From Nigrospora sphaerica (lineage: Eukaryota > Ascomycota > Sordariomycetes > Amphisphaeriales > Apiosporaceae): a stretch of 64,000 nucleotides of DNA. Position 1 is the stretch's first letter, and each line of letters starts with the position of its first letter. Positions 43,339 to 54,375 of this stretch are shown one piece after another. The stretch is taken from contig JAGVVL010000001.1 of assembly GCA_018287875.1 (NCBI GenBank), forward strand, positions 8,928,001 through 8,992,000, in the 5' to 3' direction. The notes beneath the pieces are model-generated. The model worked only from the letters and a program-made list of their open reading frames with translations, was not told the DNA's origin and did not search any database. The translations under genes and the position numbers were made by a program.

Positions 43339-45179
43339 ATGATCGCCATGTTGCCTTCGAGGAAGCTTTCGTCTGAATCCTCCACCGTCTCTACTCTGGC
43401 CCCGACGGCAGATCCGGAGAAGGGCGCTTTGACCGCGACCGAGGATCCGTCGAGCGACTCTCCCGCTTCCCTCGCGACGTCGGAAACTCTCGATCTCGAA
43501 GCCCGGGCCGAGCGCCATTTGCTTCGAAAGATTGACTTTCATGTGTACCCGATTCTTTTCGTGATTTACATGCTCTCGTTTCTCGATCGCATCAATATCA
43601 GCAATGCACGGATTCAGGGACTGGACGAGGACTTGGACCTTCGCGGCAGCCGATTTAACGTTGCTCTCTTTGTCGGTCGTTCCCACTCATTCTGGCTTTT
43701 CGCGCCAAGGCCTCGTGTGCAATACTGATAGGGATTGCAGGTCTATTTCATCCCATATATTCTCCTCGAGGTCCCTAGTAACATGGTGATCTGCAAGATC
43801 CGCCCATCATGGTATCTTTCGGGGCTCATATTCTGTTGGGGCGTCGTCAACATGTGCATGGGCTTCGTGCACAGCTATGAGGCTCTCGTGGCGTTGCGCT
43901 TCTTCCTCGGCATGTTCGAAGCCGGTGTGCTGCCCGGCATCGTCTACCTGACCTCTATGTACTACAAGCGGCACGAGTTTCAGACGCGCATGAGCTTCTT
44001 TTTTTGCTCTACGCTTGTCGGGGGGGCTTTTGGCGGGGTAGGTACCTCTTCCGCTGTTTACCGTGGTTGCCGTTATCTCGCCTGGCCGTCTTGCAAGGTC
44101 GTCTTCGAGATGGAGCTAACCCCTTGACTGCTGTAGTCGCTCGCTTATGCGATCGCCAAGATGGGCGGAACGTATGGTCTGGCGGCATGGCGCTGGATCT
44201 TCATTATTGAAGGCGCTGTCACGGCCTTTGTTGCCATCATCGCCGCCTTCTTGATTGTGGACTGGCCGGACCAATGCCGATTCCTCTCAGCGGCGGAAAA
44301 GGATCTGCTCAGGCGCCGTCTCATCCATGACGGTGCCGAACTGGGGCGCATGGAGTAAGTGCCGCCCGACGATCTCTCCCCGGTGCCGCCGACCAAGCGC
44401 ATCAATGCTTGAGAAGCTTCAGAAGCCACTGACTGACGAGTTGTCCTAGTACCCTCAACAAGCATTCTCTCCGCCTCATCCTCACGGACCCCAAGATCTG
44501 GTTCGGAGCGCTCACGTACATGGGCGTGGGGGTGACGGGCTACTCGACGACCTTCTTTATGCCGACGATCCTGCTCGAGTTCGGGTGGCGGGCCGAAGAG
44601 GCGCAGGTCCGCACGATCCCGGTGTATGCTACATCGGCCGTGGGCATGTTGTTGGTGGCCTGGCTCTCGGACCGGTTGCGGCACCGGTACGGCTTCATCC
44701 TGCTGGGGTGTGTCGTCGCGACCATCGGGTACGGGATGCTGCTCAGCCAGCCACAGCAACAGCACCAGGACCAGCGGGCCAACGGCCGCGACGCCAAATT
44801 CGCGGCCCTCTTCCTCGTCTCGTTGGGCGGCTACGCGGCGACGCCGCTGCCGCTCGCCTGGCTGGCTAACAACCTGGCGGGCCACTGGAAGCGCGCGCTC
44901 GGCTCGGGCCTGCAGGTCACGGTCGGCAACGTGGCCGGCATCGTCGCCGCCAACATTTTCGTCCAGGCCGAGGCGCCCGCCTACCGCACTGGCTACGCCA
45001 CCGCCCTCGCCATGATGTGGCTGGGTGCCGCCGCCGCCACCGCCATGTGCGCCTGGATGGCCCGCGAGAACCGCCGGCGCGACCGCCGGGCGGCCGACAG
45101 CGCGCTCCCGCACCACGGTGACGCCGAGGACGAGGGGAATCACGGTGATGACGATGAGCGCTTTCGCTTCACCCTGTAA
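43339..45179 (+). CDS. MFS transporter of the ACS type (allantoate/nicotinate permease-like)
   Basis: Four exons: 43339-43671, 43741-44037, 44137-44354 and 44450-45179; introns 69, 99 and 95 bp; 525 residues. An N-terminal polar tail of 60 residues is followed by KIDFHVYPILFVIYMLSFLDRINISNA, the first helix with the ACS-type DRxNxxNA motif. FIPYILLEVPSN, LRFFLGMFEAGVLPGIVYL and WRWIFIIEGAVTA are the next landmarks, and twelve helices can be traced. Family role: proton-coupled uptake of organic anions such as allantoate, nicotinate, biotin or pantothenate; the substrate cannot be told. The first donor site (GTCGGT) is weak, but it is the only one that preserves LFVYFIP. An alternative Met lies at 43348. 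The tail is His/Asp/Glu-rich (HHGDAEDEG). Confidence 0.9.
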
Positions 45180-46652
45180 GGGCCAGCTACGTGCCGGGAT
45201 TTGGGGGAAAGGGGAGCGAGCGGGCCGGGCTGGAGATACCGGTTCCCCCTATCCTTCTCTCGGCCTTGAGTCTCGATGGCTTTTCGTGCGATTCAATGCG
45301 ATACGAAGAATGGCGGCACTTGGAAGGGAGTGGATTTAGGAAGGAACCTTCGGTTACCTGTAGGCTTCCAAGCGATCTGCCATTTCCCTCGCCGGGCTTC
45401 ATCCATGTCGGTCTCCTAGACAGGCCCACGCCGCCTCTCGCATCGCCCTTTTCAGCCGAACTCTCCACTCAGCCGCCAGTTTCCTCCCGGCTTCTGGCCT
45501 ACATGAACGGTTAAGAAACGACGGCCAGAGAAAGGCCAGCAGGCCCGGGTGGGGGCCGCGGATCGAGGAGTCGCCAGGGGACCGGTTTGGGCTTGATCGT
45601 TCATGCATATTGGTGTTTCACCCTCGGCAGGTATACGACCTGAGAGACCCACGCGATACGTGCTCGCTTGCTCCGTTGCTCCCTCGGGTGTTTTTTCTCC
45701 TCCTGTGTTTGCTTTGTCGAATCTCGCCGGGTGTAGATGCCAAAATGTGTGTTTTGTGTACTCGAGGCTTACTACCCCGGCCCCCCTTCCCCCGACGGAC
45801 CTCGGGCCCAAGAAAAACAGAATACCGCCCTCCCCATCAGTGATCCATGATCTATGAATACAAGAACAGAACGGGTATCATGTGTGCGCAGAGTTGCCAA
45901 CCGATCAAGCTCCGTTATGGTCCCTGTTGGGGCCGCTCACACCCCGGCTCTCACCCTTCTTCGCGGACCCCGAGCCATTTCGGCCCGACACCCACTCACT
46001 GCCCAGGTCAGAGGTACGCAGTTTCATCCGACACCACGTGCTGCACAGGTCCTCGACACGTGCCCGCAACTTCCTCGTCGTGTCGGCGCGCGTGTGCTCG
46101 AGTTTGTTGTTGCATTGGGTCGCAGCCGCGCTCCGACCGTCGCCTCCTCCTTGCCTCCCATCGGCCGCAGCAGCTTTCCGTCTTCTTCGTTCTCCTCCCC
46201 CTTCCCCTCCCTCCCACCCAAAGCGCTGTAAAGTTCTAACCTCGTTACCGTACCGCGTCGTCGTCTCGTTAGGGCCATGTTCAAAATGTCGTATGTTGTT
46301 TGAAGACGGGCACAACGCCAGAGTAGAAATCGGGAACAAATTTCAAGTTTCCCACAGGCCGCCGCTGCGGCATCATGCGTCTCCAAAACACATCCCCTAG
46401 ATATAAAGCAACGCTATAACAACCCCACCCCCAAATACTTGTCCATATGCAAACTTCGTGCCCGATATTTCTCATCGCCCTGCCGGGTTGCTTTTTTCCG
46501 TGGCGACCGAAGCGGTAGCGTCTGAGACCATCCTGATCGGCGGTACAGCGGATGAAGAATGTTGGGTGTGCAGTTGCCCTTTGCCCATGGGCGCCGCAGA
46601 ACGGGTGCGTCAGAGGCGGCGGCCACTTGTAACACGCCACGGCTCCTGTTCC
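45180..46652. other. Convergent intergenic region
   Basis: This lies between the MFS gene and the minus-strand cyclin gene, so both 3' ends point into it. Open frames at 45850-46400 occur on both strands in pyrimidine-rich DNA and show no motif. No gene is supported. Confidence 0.45.
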
Positions 46653-47777
46653 TTACCCAGCAGCGGGGCCGGCGGGAGTGGGCTTGCGGTGGCGCTCGAG
46701 CTTGAGGATGGGGACGCGACCGAGGTCGGCGGGGTGCACGCCGGTGGTGGTGGGGTAGGCGGCGGCGAAGCCGCCCATGGCGTGGCCGTCGCGAAGGGAC
46801 TCCCAATGGCGGCGCAGGGCATCCTCGCGGACGACGAGCTCGAAGCCGGCGAGGAAGCAGAAAGAAATCTCGAGGCGGGCGAGCTCGACCTCGCTGACGC
46901 CGCCAACGCGGGCAATCTTGGCGTGCGGGTACGAGAGGTCCTCGAGGGCCTTCATGGCGACGCGCAGGCCAGCGAGTAGGAGGCGGTGGCAGTTGCGGCG
47001 CGTGATGGCAATGGCGCGCTCGTCGACGGCCAGCCGGAAGATGTACAGCGACGTGGCCAGGTACACGGCCGTGCTCATAGGACAGAAGCGGTGCAGCCGC
47101 AGCAGGTAGTCCTCGATGCTGATGGGCGGGGGGGCCTTGCTGTAGAACTTGCGCGTGATGGCGCTGTGCTGCAGGTTGAGCGGCTGCGAGTTGGCCCCCA
47201 CCACCACGTACGGCTCGGGCGAGGGCCGCGGCGGCGGTGGCGTAGGCGTATGTCGCAGGCGGACGCCGTCAATGGGCTGCGCGGCCTGGGGTTTCGAGGC
47301 AAACGAGGCCGGCGGCTGCTGTTGCTCCTTGGCGGCGGCGGCGGCGGCCTGCTGCTGTAGGCGCAAGAGGTTCTTCTCCGAGTGCGAGCGTACGATGTCG
47401 GCCTTTTCGCGGGCGAGGCCGCGCATGTTGGGAATAGTTGGGCTCGAGGGCGGCGGGGTCGGGGGGATATCGCCGGTGACGCGCACGAGGGCCTCAATTC
47501 CACCCGAGAGCAGCTTGAGGGCGGCGATGGGGCTTAGCTTGAAGAGATCCTGCGACGTGAGGTCGGACGGGGCGTGGTGCAGCGGCGGCGGCGTCCGCGC
47601 CTGGCTCGCCAGCTTGGGATCGTCTGACGGGATTGGCGGCGGCGGCGGCGTCGTGGGTGTCGCCTGCTTGTCCCCAGTTGCCGAATCATCGCCCGGCGGC
47701 GGCGTCGCGTGGTGCTCGTCCGACATAATGGGGCTGTCGGCCTGAGTCTTTGCCTGTGCGGGAGAGGAGATCGTCAC
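46653..47777 (-). CDS. Pho80-type cyclin (Pho85-partner cyclin, PREG-like)
   Basis: Single exon of 374 residues; the internal Met at 47726 (MSDEHHATPP) is an equally good start. The N-terminal 200 residues are Pro- and Gln-rich and disordered, with an Ala run (QQQAAAAAAKEQQQ). The cyclin fold follows at about residues 215-330, with KFYSKAPPPISIEDYLLRL, RFCPMSTAVYLATSLYIFR, NCHRLLLAGLRVAMKALEDL and SEVELARLEISFCFLAGFEL, all hallmarks of the Pho80 branch. Family role: regulatory subunit of the Pho85 cyclin-dependent kinase, restraining phosphate-starvation genes when phosphate is plentiful; Neurospora PREG is the closest named example. Neither domain nor frame is broken. Confidence 0.9.
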   Translation of the reverse strand: MTISSPAQAKTQADSPIMSDEHHATPPPGDDSATGDKQATPTTPPPPPIPSDDPKLASQARTPPPLHHAPSDLTSQDLFKLSPIAALKLLSGGIEALVRVTGDIPPTPPPSSPTIPNMRGLAREKADIVRSHSEKNLLRLQQQAAAAAAKEQQQPPASFASKPQAAQPIDGVRLRHTPTPPPPRPSPEPYVVVGANSQPLNLQHSAITRKFYSKAPPPISIEDYLLRLHRFCPMSTAVYLATSLYIFRLAVDERAIAITRRNCHRLLLAGLRVAMKALEDLSYPHAKIARVGGVSEVELARLEISFCFLAGFELVVREDALRRHWESLRDGHAMGGFAAAYPTTTGVHPADLGRVPILKLERHRKPTPAGPAAG

Positions 47778-50013
47778 CCGCCTGTTACCAGCAGGTGAGT
47801 GCAGTGGTCGCGGTCTGCGTCTCCCACGATCCCACCTTGTGTATGTGTCAGTCGCGTGCCCGCCGAGTCGCGTCAGGTGGTCGGGGAGGCGATCGCGATG
47901 GGTGGCGCCGGCGCGGGTTGCTAATATTATGGAGCAGGCGCGATGGCCAGGGGTAGCACGTAGCTATTTTCGAGACGCAGCCAGCAGACAGGCCGGTAGT
48001 GGCGTCGTCGTGCCTATGCCGAGGTACGAAGAAGTGCTGGCGCTATAGCAGACACCACCACATGATCCTTCTTCCACCCCCACGCCAGCCGCCGCATATA
48101 CGAGCCGAAGGGCAGCGGTTGCTCTCCTTTTTCGCGTGTTGTTCAGCGGGCTATAGGGCGTCTTGCTATTGTGCAAGTCGGACAAAGAGCGACAGGCAAC
48201 GCGCTCGTTGGTCTTTTCGCAACCGTCTCGTCTTTTCTTTGATTGGGGGCGGCGAGGCTGGCCAGGCGCTCGGGGTGAGTAGTAGCAGGAGAGAGGTGAT
48301 GGTGGTACGGCTGTATGGGTGGGCTTTGTTCGGGGGCGCGCGAGGACGAAAGGCGAGGAGGAGCGGGCGTGAGGGGTGGCAATGCGACGCGACCTAAAGG
48401 ATGCGGAAGAAGAGTTTCAATCAGATGGCCATCGTATGACAGACGCGACCGGATGATGGCTCCAGAAAAACGACGAGCGGCTAAAAGGAACAAGACGGGA
48501 AGGGATACGGGGAGACGGGCGATGGATTCTCGTCGTGTCGCTTTTTCTACTGGCCGTGCCTGCAATCACTTGATCCATCCGTCTAACCCTCTCCTGCCTC
48601 GTCTACCCCGCCATGATCTGGGCGCGGCAGGCTCAGCAGACCCGGCCGGCCCAGGGGGGGTTCCTAGACCATTGGGCAGCCTTTCCACTCCCAATGTTTC
48701 CTCTCCCCGTCGGTTCTCCAAAACGGGACGAACCAGTGGCACCCATCGGATGGATGGCTGATTGATCGGCCAGCCTAGCCAAGCCCAGCCCAGCCAGTCC
48801 AACCCCCCCGTCCGCCACCATGGAGAGACGGCGTGGTGATGTTGGAGCCAGGAGGGCCAGGTACCCGCGACAAGTCCGCCGTCCGGTCGGAAACGACTTT
48901 GGCGACAAGGCCGGATAAAAGACGGGAGAATTGAAAAAGAGAGGGAGGAAAATTTAATCGCCTTCAGGGTCCTCTTGACGGATCCGCCGTCTCCATTCCA
49001 TTCCACTGCCCGAATCAATAAGGGTCCTCAACTCAGGTCGGTGGGGTGGGGGGTGTGACTGCTTGGGTCTGAACCTACTTGGGGCCCTCGCGGATGCGGA
49101 CGGGGCTCGGAAGGGCCTCGTGACAGATGCAGAATAGCCGAGTGTTCAGATTCCTCTTGGTAAAGGTCGGCCTTGTTCCGGGATTGTGCCCGCACGTCTA
49201 CGCCGCCCAGGGCCAGGGATCCCGGATCCTCGCCCGAAAGCCCCTGTGGTTATCGTCGGCATTGCCAACCAGAACCGAGGGAATGCATCGTGCTCATCAA
49301 GAAGGCGCCCCCGTCTTCCCGGTCTGCTGCACAAATTAGTAACAAGTTCTCAACCACCGAGGCTTCTTGTACCGTCGTTTTCATTGCCGTTTACCCCATG
49401 GAGAGCGTCTTGGCATCATCGTTGACTCCATTCCCCCGCCACATCGGGCGACTTTCTCGCCAAGAACGGGGTAGAGCGGGGATTGCAATGGGCAGTTGCA
49501 CTTGAAGCAGATGTTAAGTAGGAACAATCGGTCTCTGCTTCCAATAGGTTGCATCCCCCGCAAGACGGGCCATAGGCGAATGAGTACATAGGCTCCGTGC
49601 CTCAACACCATGAAAACGAGCTCCAGAGTGAACGGCGTCAGTACAGCCCCCCACGCGAGAAGCCTCGGGCCAGCGATAGATAATCACCCAGCTGATGCCC
49701 CAAAAACTCACACATGGGAGGGCAGACTGGCCTGTAACATCTGTCAATTCCGCCTTGCCGCAAGGCTCAGCACTGCCCGCCTGCCTGTCCAACCACCACA
49801 TCACCAAATGCCCTTCTCCCATTCGCTGCCGGGATGCCAGAGGCAGCCTGCTGGCGGCTGAACGCCCCTCCTTCCTCGGGTGAACCGGTAATCTCTTTGC
49901 TCACCTTTTGCGCTCTCGGCTCACCATTCTCGTCCTTTGCATCACAGTGTCGCACGCGGCTGTCGACTCTTTCGTGGCTCGCACCAGCGGTGCTCGCCCG
50001 AGTCGCCTGCGAT
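47778..50013. other. Intergenic region with two outward-facing promoters
   Basis: This lies between the divergent cyclin and NACHT genes. No coding sequence is supported; the frames at 47964-49018 are open on both strands and have no motif. The region presumably contains the long 5' leader of the cyclin gene. Confidence 0.45.
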
Positions 50014-52851
50014 ATGGACCTGATCACGACCCGCATAGGACGCCCTAGATGGGAGGTCGAGTTGGGTCAGGCTCTGGCCAAATTCCAATCCAGCCTAAGT
50101 TCGGAACGGAAGGCTGGCTTCCAGGCTGTCCAGAACCACGCCATCACCTCTCCCCCCACCATTCGTGATGTGATGCACTTGACCGCCGAGGTGGATCTGC
50201 AGGCACGAAGGGACAAGAAGGCTGCTCATCGCTGTTTTGGTCCTCGTCTTACCAAGTTCCTCGAGGTGGTGCAGCAATATGCATCTATTGGCGACGTTCT
50301 CATTGGTGGCTCGCAAAATCTCATTGCCTGCGGTATTTGGTCCCTCGTACGAACGAGCCTCTTGGTGAACAACGCCGGTCATCAAGAGGGCGGCTATGAA
50401 GAGGATGACTAATCCATCCTTCAGATGGTATGCAAATTCTCAGCATACCTCGAAAATATGTCGCTCCTTCTCATGAGAATCGGGCATTCTGCGCCAAGTC
50501 TACAAGAGGCGGCGTCCTTGTTCCCGCATTCAAGGCCCCTCCAAGGCCTCGTCGCCCGGTACTTCATTACCGTCGTCAGGTTGTGTCACAAGACCGTCAC
50601 TCTTTGCCAGCAATCCTGGATTGGGCAGATGAAGTCGTTCTTTCAGGACGGGAATGCGACTCAGTACGAAACCGAGCTCATCCGTCATGGAAATGCCGTC
50701 CACGAGCAACTGCAAATCGAACACACCAAGGTGACGTCGAGCATTCACAGCACGGCGCGGAGCTGGTCGTCTTCCGAAGCACGCCGCAAGAACCTGGAAA
50801 CTCATCTTCGAATCCTCAATCTATGCTCGACTTACAACTACAAGCAAGCCTGGAAGAGAACCAGGAAACTCGGGAACGCCTATTGGACTTTTGCCAAGGT
50901 CGAGTATGGTGCCTGGTTCGATGAGCAGATCTCCACGACGCTCGTACTCAAGTGCAAACTGGGTTCGGGCAAGTCTGTGCTCTTGGCCAATATGGTTGAC
51001 GATCTGAACCTGAAGGGATCAAAGAGCCGAAATGCCTATTTCTTCTGCAGCGTGGATGACGCTCGGTCTCTGGAATGCCGGACGATACTTGGCTGTCTTG
51101 CCCATCAGCTTCTACAGCCTCTTCTGCCAAGCAAAACTTCACCCCACATTCAGTAATTCACGGACATGGACAGCGATGATATCATACGGGTACTCAAGTT
51201 AGTACTCGATCCGGCAGAGAAGATTTCTTTACCCTGGACGGTATGGAAGCTTGCAAGCAGAATGAAAAGGAAGAGATACTGCCGAGGCTTCGCCAGCTAC
51301 AAGAGACCTTCAATATGGCTATCTGCATGTCTTACAGCATCGACGCAAGCACAGAGGCCCAACGGGATACCGAGATCCTTGTCAGGCCGACTTGGATCAC
51401 CATGCCCGATCACCGGCTAGAGATCAGCGACTTCATCAAAGCCCAACTTCTCTCGAAACTTGAGAGTAGCAAGCTTAGCGTCGGGGACCCCCGAATAATA
51501 CTGGAGATAGAAGAGGCTCTGGTCACACGGGCTCAGGGAATGCGAGTATCCCGTCATTCCAATGGATCTTCATTCGCTAATGTCCAACAGGTTCTTGTGG
51601 GTGTATCTGCAGATCGAAGCAATATGTCTGGAGAAGACAGACCAAGCTACCCGGAAAGCCCTCTCAACGCCTCCTAGAACCTTACCCGACATCTTCCAGC
51701 GTATCCTTGATCATTCTCGAGTGTTTGCCCCCCAGTACCAGTCTCGTGCCTTGCAGCTCTTAGCTGTTGCCATGCGCCCGCTGCACCTCCGAGAGTTCGA
51801 AGAAGCGATTAGCATCACCCCGGGCAATACAGAAATCACACAGGCCGAACTTGTCAACGTTCGATCCATTCTTGCTAGTTGCGGGAGCCTATTGTTGATC
51901 GATGAAGAGCAGTCCACCGTTCACATTGTTCATCACAGCGTCAGGCAGTTTCTTCTGGGCCGCTCTGAAGCTCCGGCAGCCTCCAGAGATGGCGCCCATA
52001 AATCACAAGACGATATTGCGCAACTTGCGATGGGCGAAGTCGTAACGACATATCTCTCCTGGGAGGGTTTTGACGCCGCCGTTTCCAGGAATGTCATCCC
52101 GGAAATCCAGATGGGCGGATTACCAAGCCACATCATGCAATCCGTTTTGGCCCCCCATAGTACAGCAAAGGCGAGGGCAGTAGAGTTACTTCAGCGGAAG
52201 TTCAAGCCGAAAGAATTGGACATTGGGAAGACTGTCGCTGGCTGCAGCGGGCAGTCCACTAGCATGCCAGTGGACCAATTCCACTTTCTCCCATATGCCC
52301 GAGAATATTGGCTGCACCATACCAAGAACATCCACCTTTCTACGACCAAAGTGTTCGACTTATTTGCGCGACTCGTCGATGACGAGAGATTGCTTGAAGG
52401 TTCTGTTCTCTGGAAGTATGCGTCGCCCAATTGGTCCGACTTGAGGGGTAGATACGTTACGGCACGACGTGATTCTCACCATGCCCTACTCAAGTTGTAT
52501 CGCGTACTTATTGCACGGAACCTGCAAGCGATGGTCAGAGAAAACCTCACCGCGTGGAAAGATGGGGGTGAATGGGCGAGTTCGCTGCCAACCCGTGACG
52601 GTCTCGATGGCGTTATTCCGGATTTCGACGTGGCCCTAGACATCACCTCTCGATTCCTTGCTCAGCTCGAGCGGTTCACAACAGTAGAGGAGTCCAGCAC
52701 AGTATTCTCCAGTCTCAGTGAGATTATCAAGGACTACACCCCCTGGTTTGAGTCCAATGCATTGTTCGGGGGAGGGCCGAATAGCGCTGTCCTGCTATTC
52801 TTTACCCAACTGGGTGGCTATAAAGACTCATTGGAAGTAAGTTCTGGTTGA
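50014..52851 (+). pseudogene. NACHT/STAND NTPase (NLR-like), apparently disrupted
   Basis: Exon 1 is 50014-50364 (MDLITTRIGRPRWEVELGQA), then a 60-bp intron with a GACTAAT branch. Exon 2 starts at 50425 and carries KCKLGSGKSVLLANMV, a Walker A P-loop, about residue 305. TAA 51154-51156 stops this frame, but homology-like text goes on in frame (SDDIIRVLKLVLDPAEKI) and then in another frame (FFTLDGMEACKQNEKEEIL, the Walker B region, degenerate from LDGLDEC), so a 1-nt shift near 51223 is needed. A prediction program might instead call an intron 51153-51217, which skips these residues. A second shift is needed at the GTATCC...CAACAG intron (51546-51590) to reach FLWVYLQIEAIC, after which 420 residues are open to 52851. 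Ankyrin or WD repeats are not seen. Family role: intracellular non-self sensing and cell-death signalling. Confidence 0.7.
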
Positions 52852-52918
52852 CGGATGCTAATTTAGGTAGTTTTTAACACTGAAGTTTGGCCATTTATTG
52901 TCTTTCAGCAGCCACCAG

Positions 52919-53161
52919 CTAATTCTTACCCAGGACCTCCGCACAGTAACGGTCGACGAATCTGCCAGACGCCATATCATGCTCGGCATAGTGGCCATCC
53001 GACGAGGAGTTAATTTCGGTCATGGTGTCGACAAAGACCTGAAAGATCTCGTTCTCAGAGTCCATGACTGGGGGGACGTACAAGTCGAGTCCTTGCACAC
53101 TGGATGGCACTGTCCGGGGATTGTTCAGTTTCCCGGTAACAATAAGCGAGAGAATGTACAT
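52919..53161 (-). other. Possible 3' remnant of an unidentified gene, minus strand
   Basis: Reading the minus strand gives a fluent 80-residue frame ending in a stop at 52919: VPPVMDSENEIFQVFVDTMT, then HYAEHDMASGRFVDRYCAEV. It looks like a protein C-terminus because of its natural amino-acid mix, but I do not recognise the family and see no upstream exon that splices to it. The plus strand is also open here (52898-53248), so it could be chance. Confidence 0.3.
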
Positions 53162-53271
53162 CTTCCCCTTCCAGACTTACTTGGAGTCTTTGGCCGGGCC
53201 TCTACTGATGACTACTTTGCTGCAGTCCGAAATTTACATATATCCTAATGCTGTGTTATTTTTCAGGTCGG

Positions 53272-53597
53272 GGAGCCAAGGGCTGGAGCTGCAAAAAGGT
53301 GTATCCCCCAAGAAAATGGAGCTCGTTGTAATTGGTAAGGAGCATACCATTCGCTAATGGCTCATCTTCTTCTGTTTGTTAACACAGAGCAGGTGCGTAC
53401 GAACGCCGCGCAGATGCGTACGAACGCCGTATACGATTCGAGATGCTCGGCGAACCCAGCAATTCCATCAACTTCTGGACGAGTAAATCTACGGACATCG
53501 GACTGTGGAAAAACGTTATGGGTGCAGTACCCGTGGTCGGACCAGAATACTGGGATCCCTTGGGTAATGTGTCACGTGGAGGGCGTCCCTCCCTAAA
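53272..53597 (+). other. Possible coding remnant with a short duplication, plus strand
   Basis: A plausible exon (LELQKGVSPKKMELVVI) is followed by a GTAAGG intron with a GCTAATG branch and then AGAYERRADAYERRIRFEML to a stop at 53595-53597 (about 60 residues). AYERR is encoded twice because 14 bp are repeated. On the minus strand the same stretch is also open. The family is not recognised; it could be a decayed gene or a chance reading. Confidence 0.25.
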
Positions 53598-54375
53598 CCG
53601 GATGTAAGGATGGTTTTTGTTCTGTCCGCGGCTTGATGCTGAAATCACCAAGGCCGCCAATGACCCTTGGGACCCTCCCGCCCCCTACCGCCCCCGCCCC
53701 TTCTACCCCTAGACGAACGGTTCACGACGGCTTCCCGGCCCTTAAACCCCATGCAGGGCCCCGGCACCCCGTTTCCAGGCGTTCGGAGAACCAATACCCT
53801 CTGAAGTCGGCTCCGCCTGGCACCACGGGAGACTGACTATATCCGCGGCGTCCGAAGCAGACGAAACCGGCCGCTTGCAAAGACGACCCCCCGGTCATTT
53901 ATGGCTGTCCCGATTGGTTGGCATCCACCAGGATCTTAGAAGCCCAGGGCGTGAGCACGCGGGAGGATGCCATGGGGAATACCCGTCGAGGGACAGCGAT
54001 GGCGCGGGCTGGCGAGCCCCACCCGTCGCGGGGTGGGATGCAGGCAATAGGGCGGTACGCGTCGTGGAGCGCGAGAACCTGCGTGCCGATTGAGAGGGTG
54101 GGCAACAGTTGGTGGGCATGGAGGAACAACAGCAGGGAGGTGGATGGTCGTGGTGGTCTACAATATCTTCATTGGCATACGTTTTATCGGGGCCATAGAG
54201 GCCATAAATCGGTCTCCCGCAACACGATAAGTCTATGCGCTCGCTGCCTCTCAAGTTTGTAAGCATGCCATCGTGCGCCCCCAAAAAGCTACCGGCAATC
54301 TCTCTCGCCCCCACCAGAAGCGACCTGCCGTTTCTCCTACGCGCGCGCTCCCCCTCTTTCCGCCACGGACCCCTC
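53598..54375. other. Intergenic spacer
   Basis: This is the 3' flank of the minus-strand ThDP enzyme. The open frame that reads on past its stop codon is unspliced read-through and not supported. Nothing else was seen. Confidence 0.5.

Noticed and set aside
53895..54375. Continuation of the ThDP enzyme frame past its last junction (unspliced 712-codon reading)
   Set aside because: The unspliced frame leaves the family sequence at the GTAAGT donor at 54700; splicing to 54635 restores it and ends at 54376.
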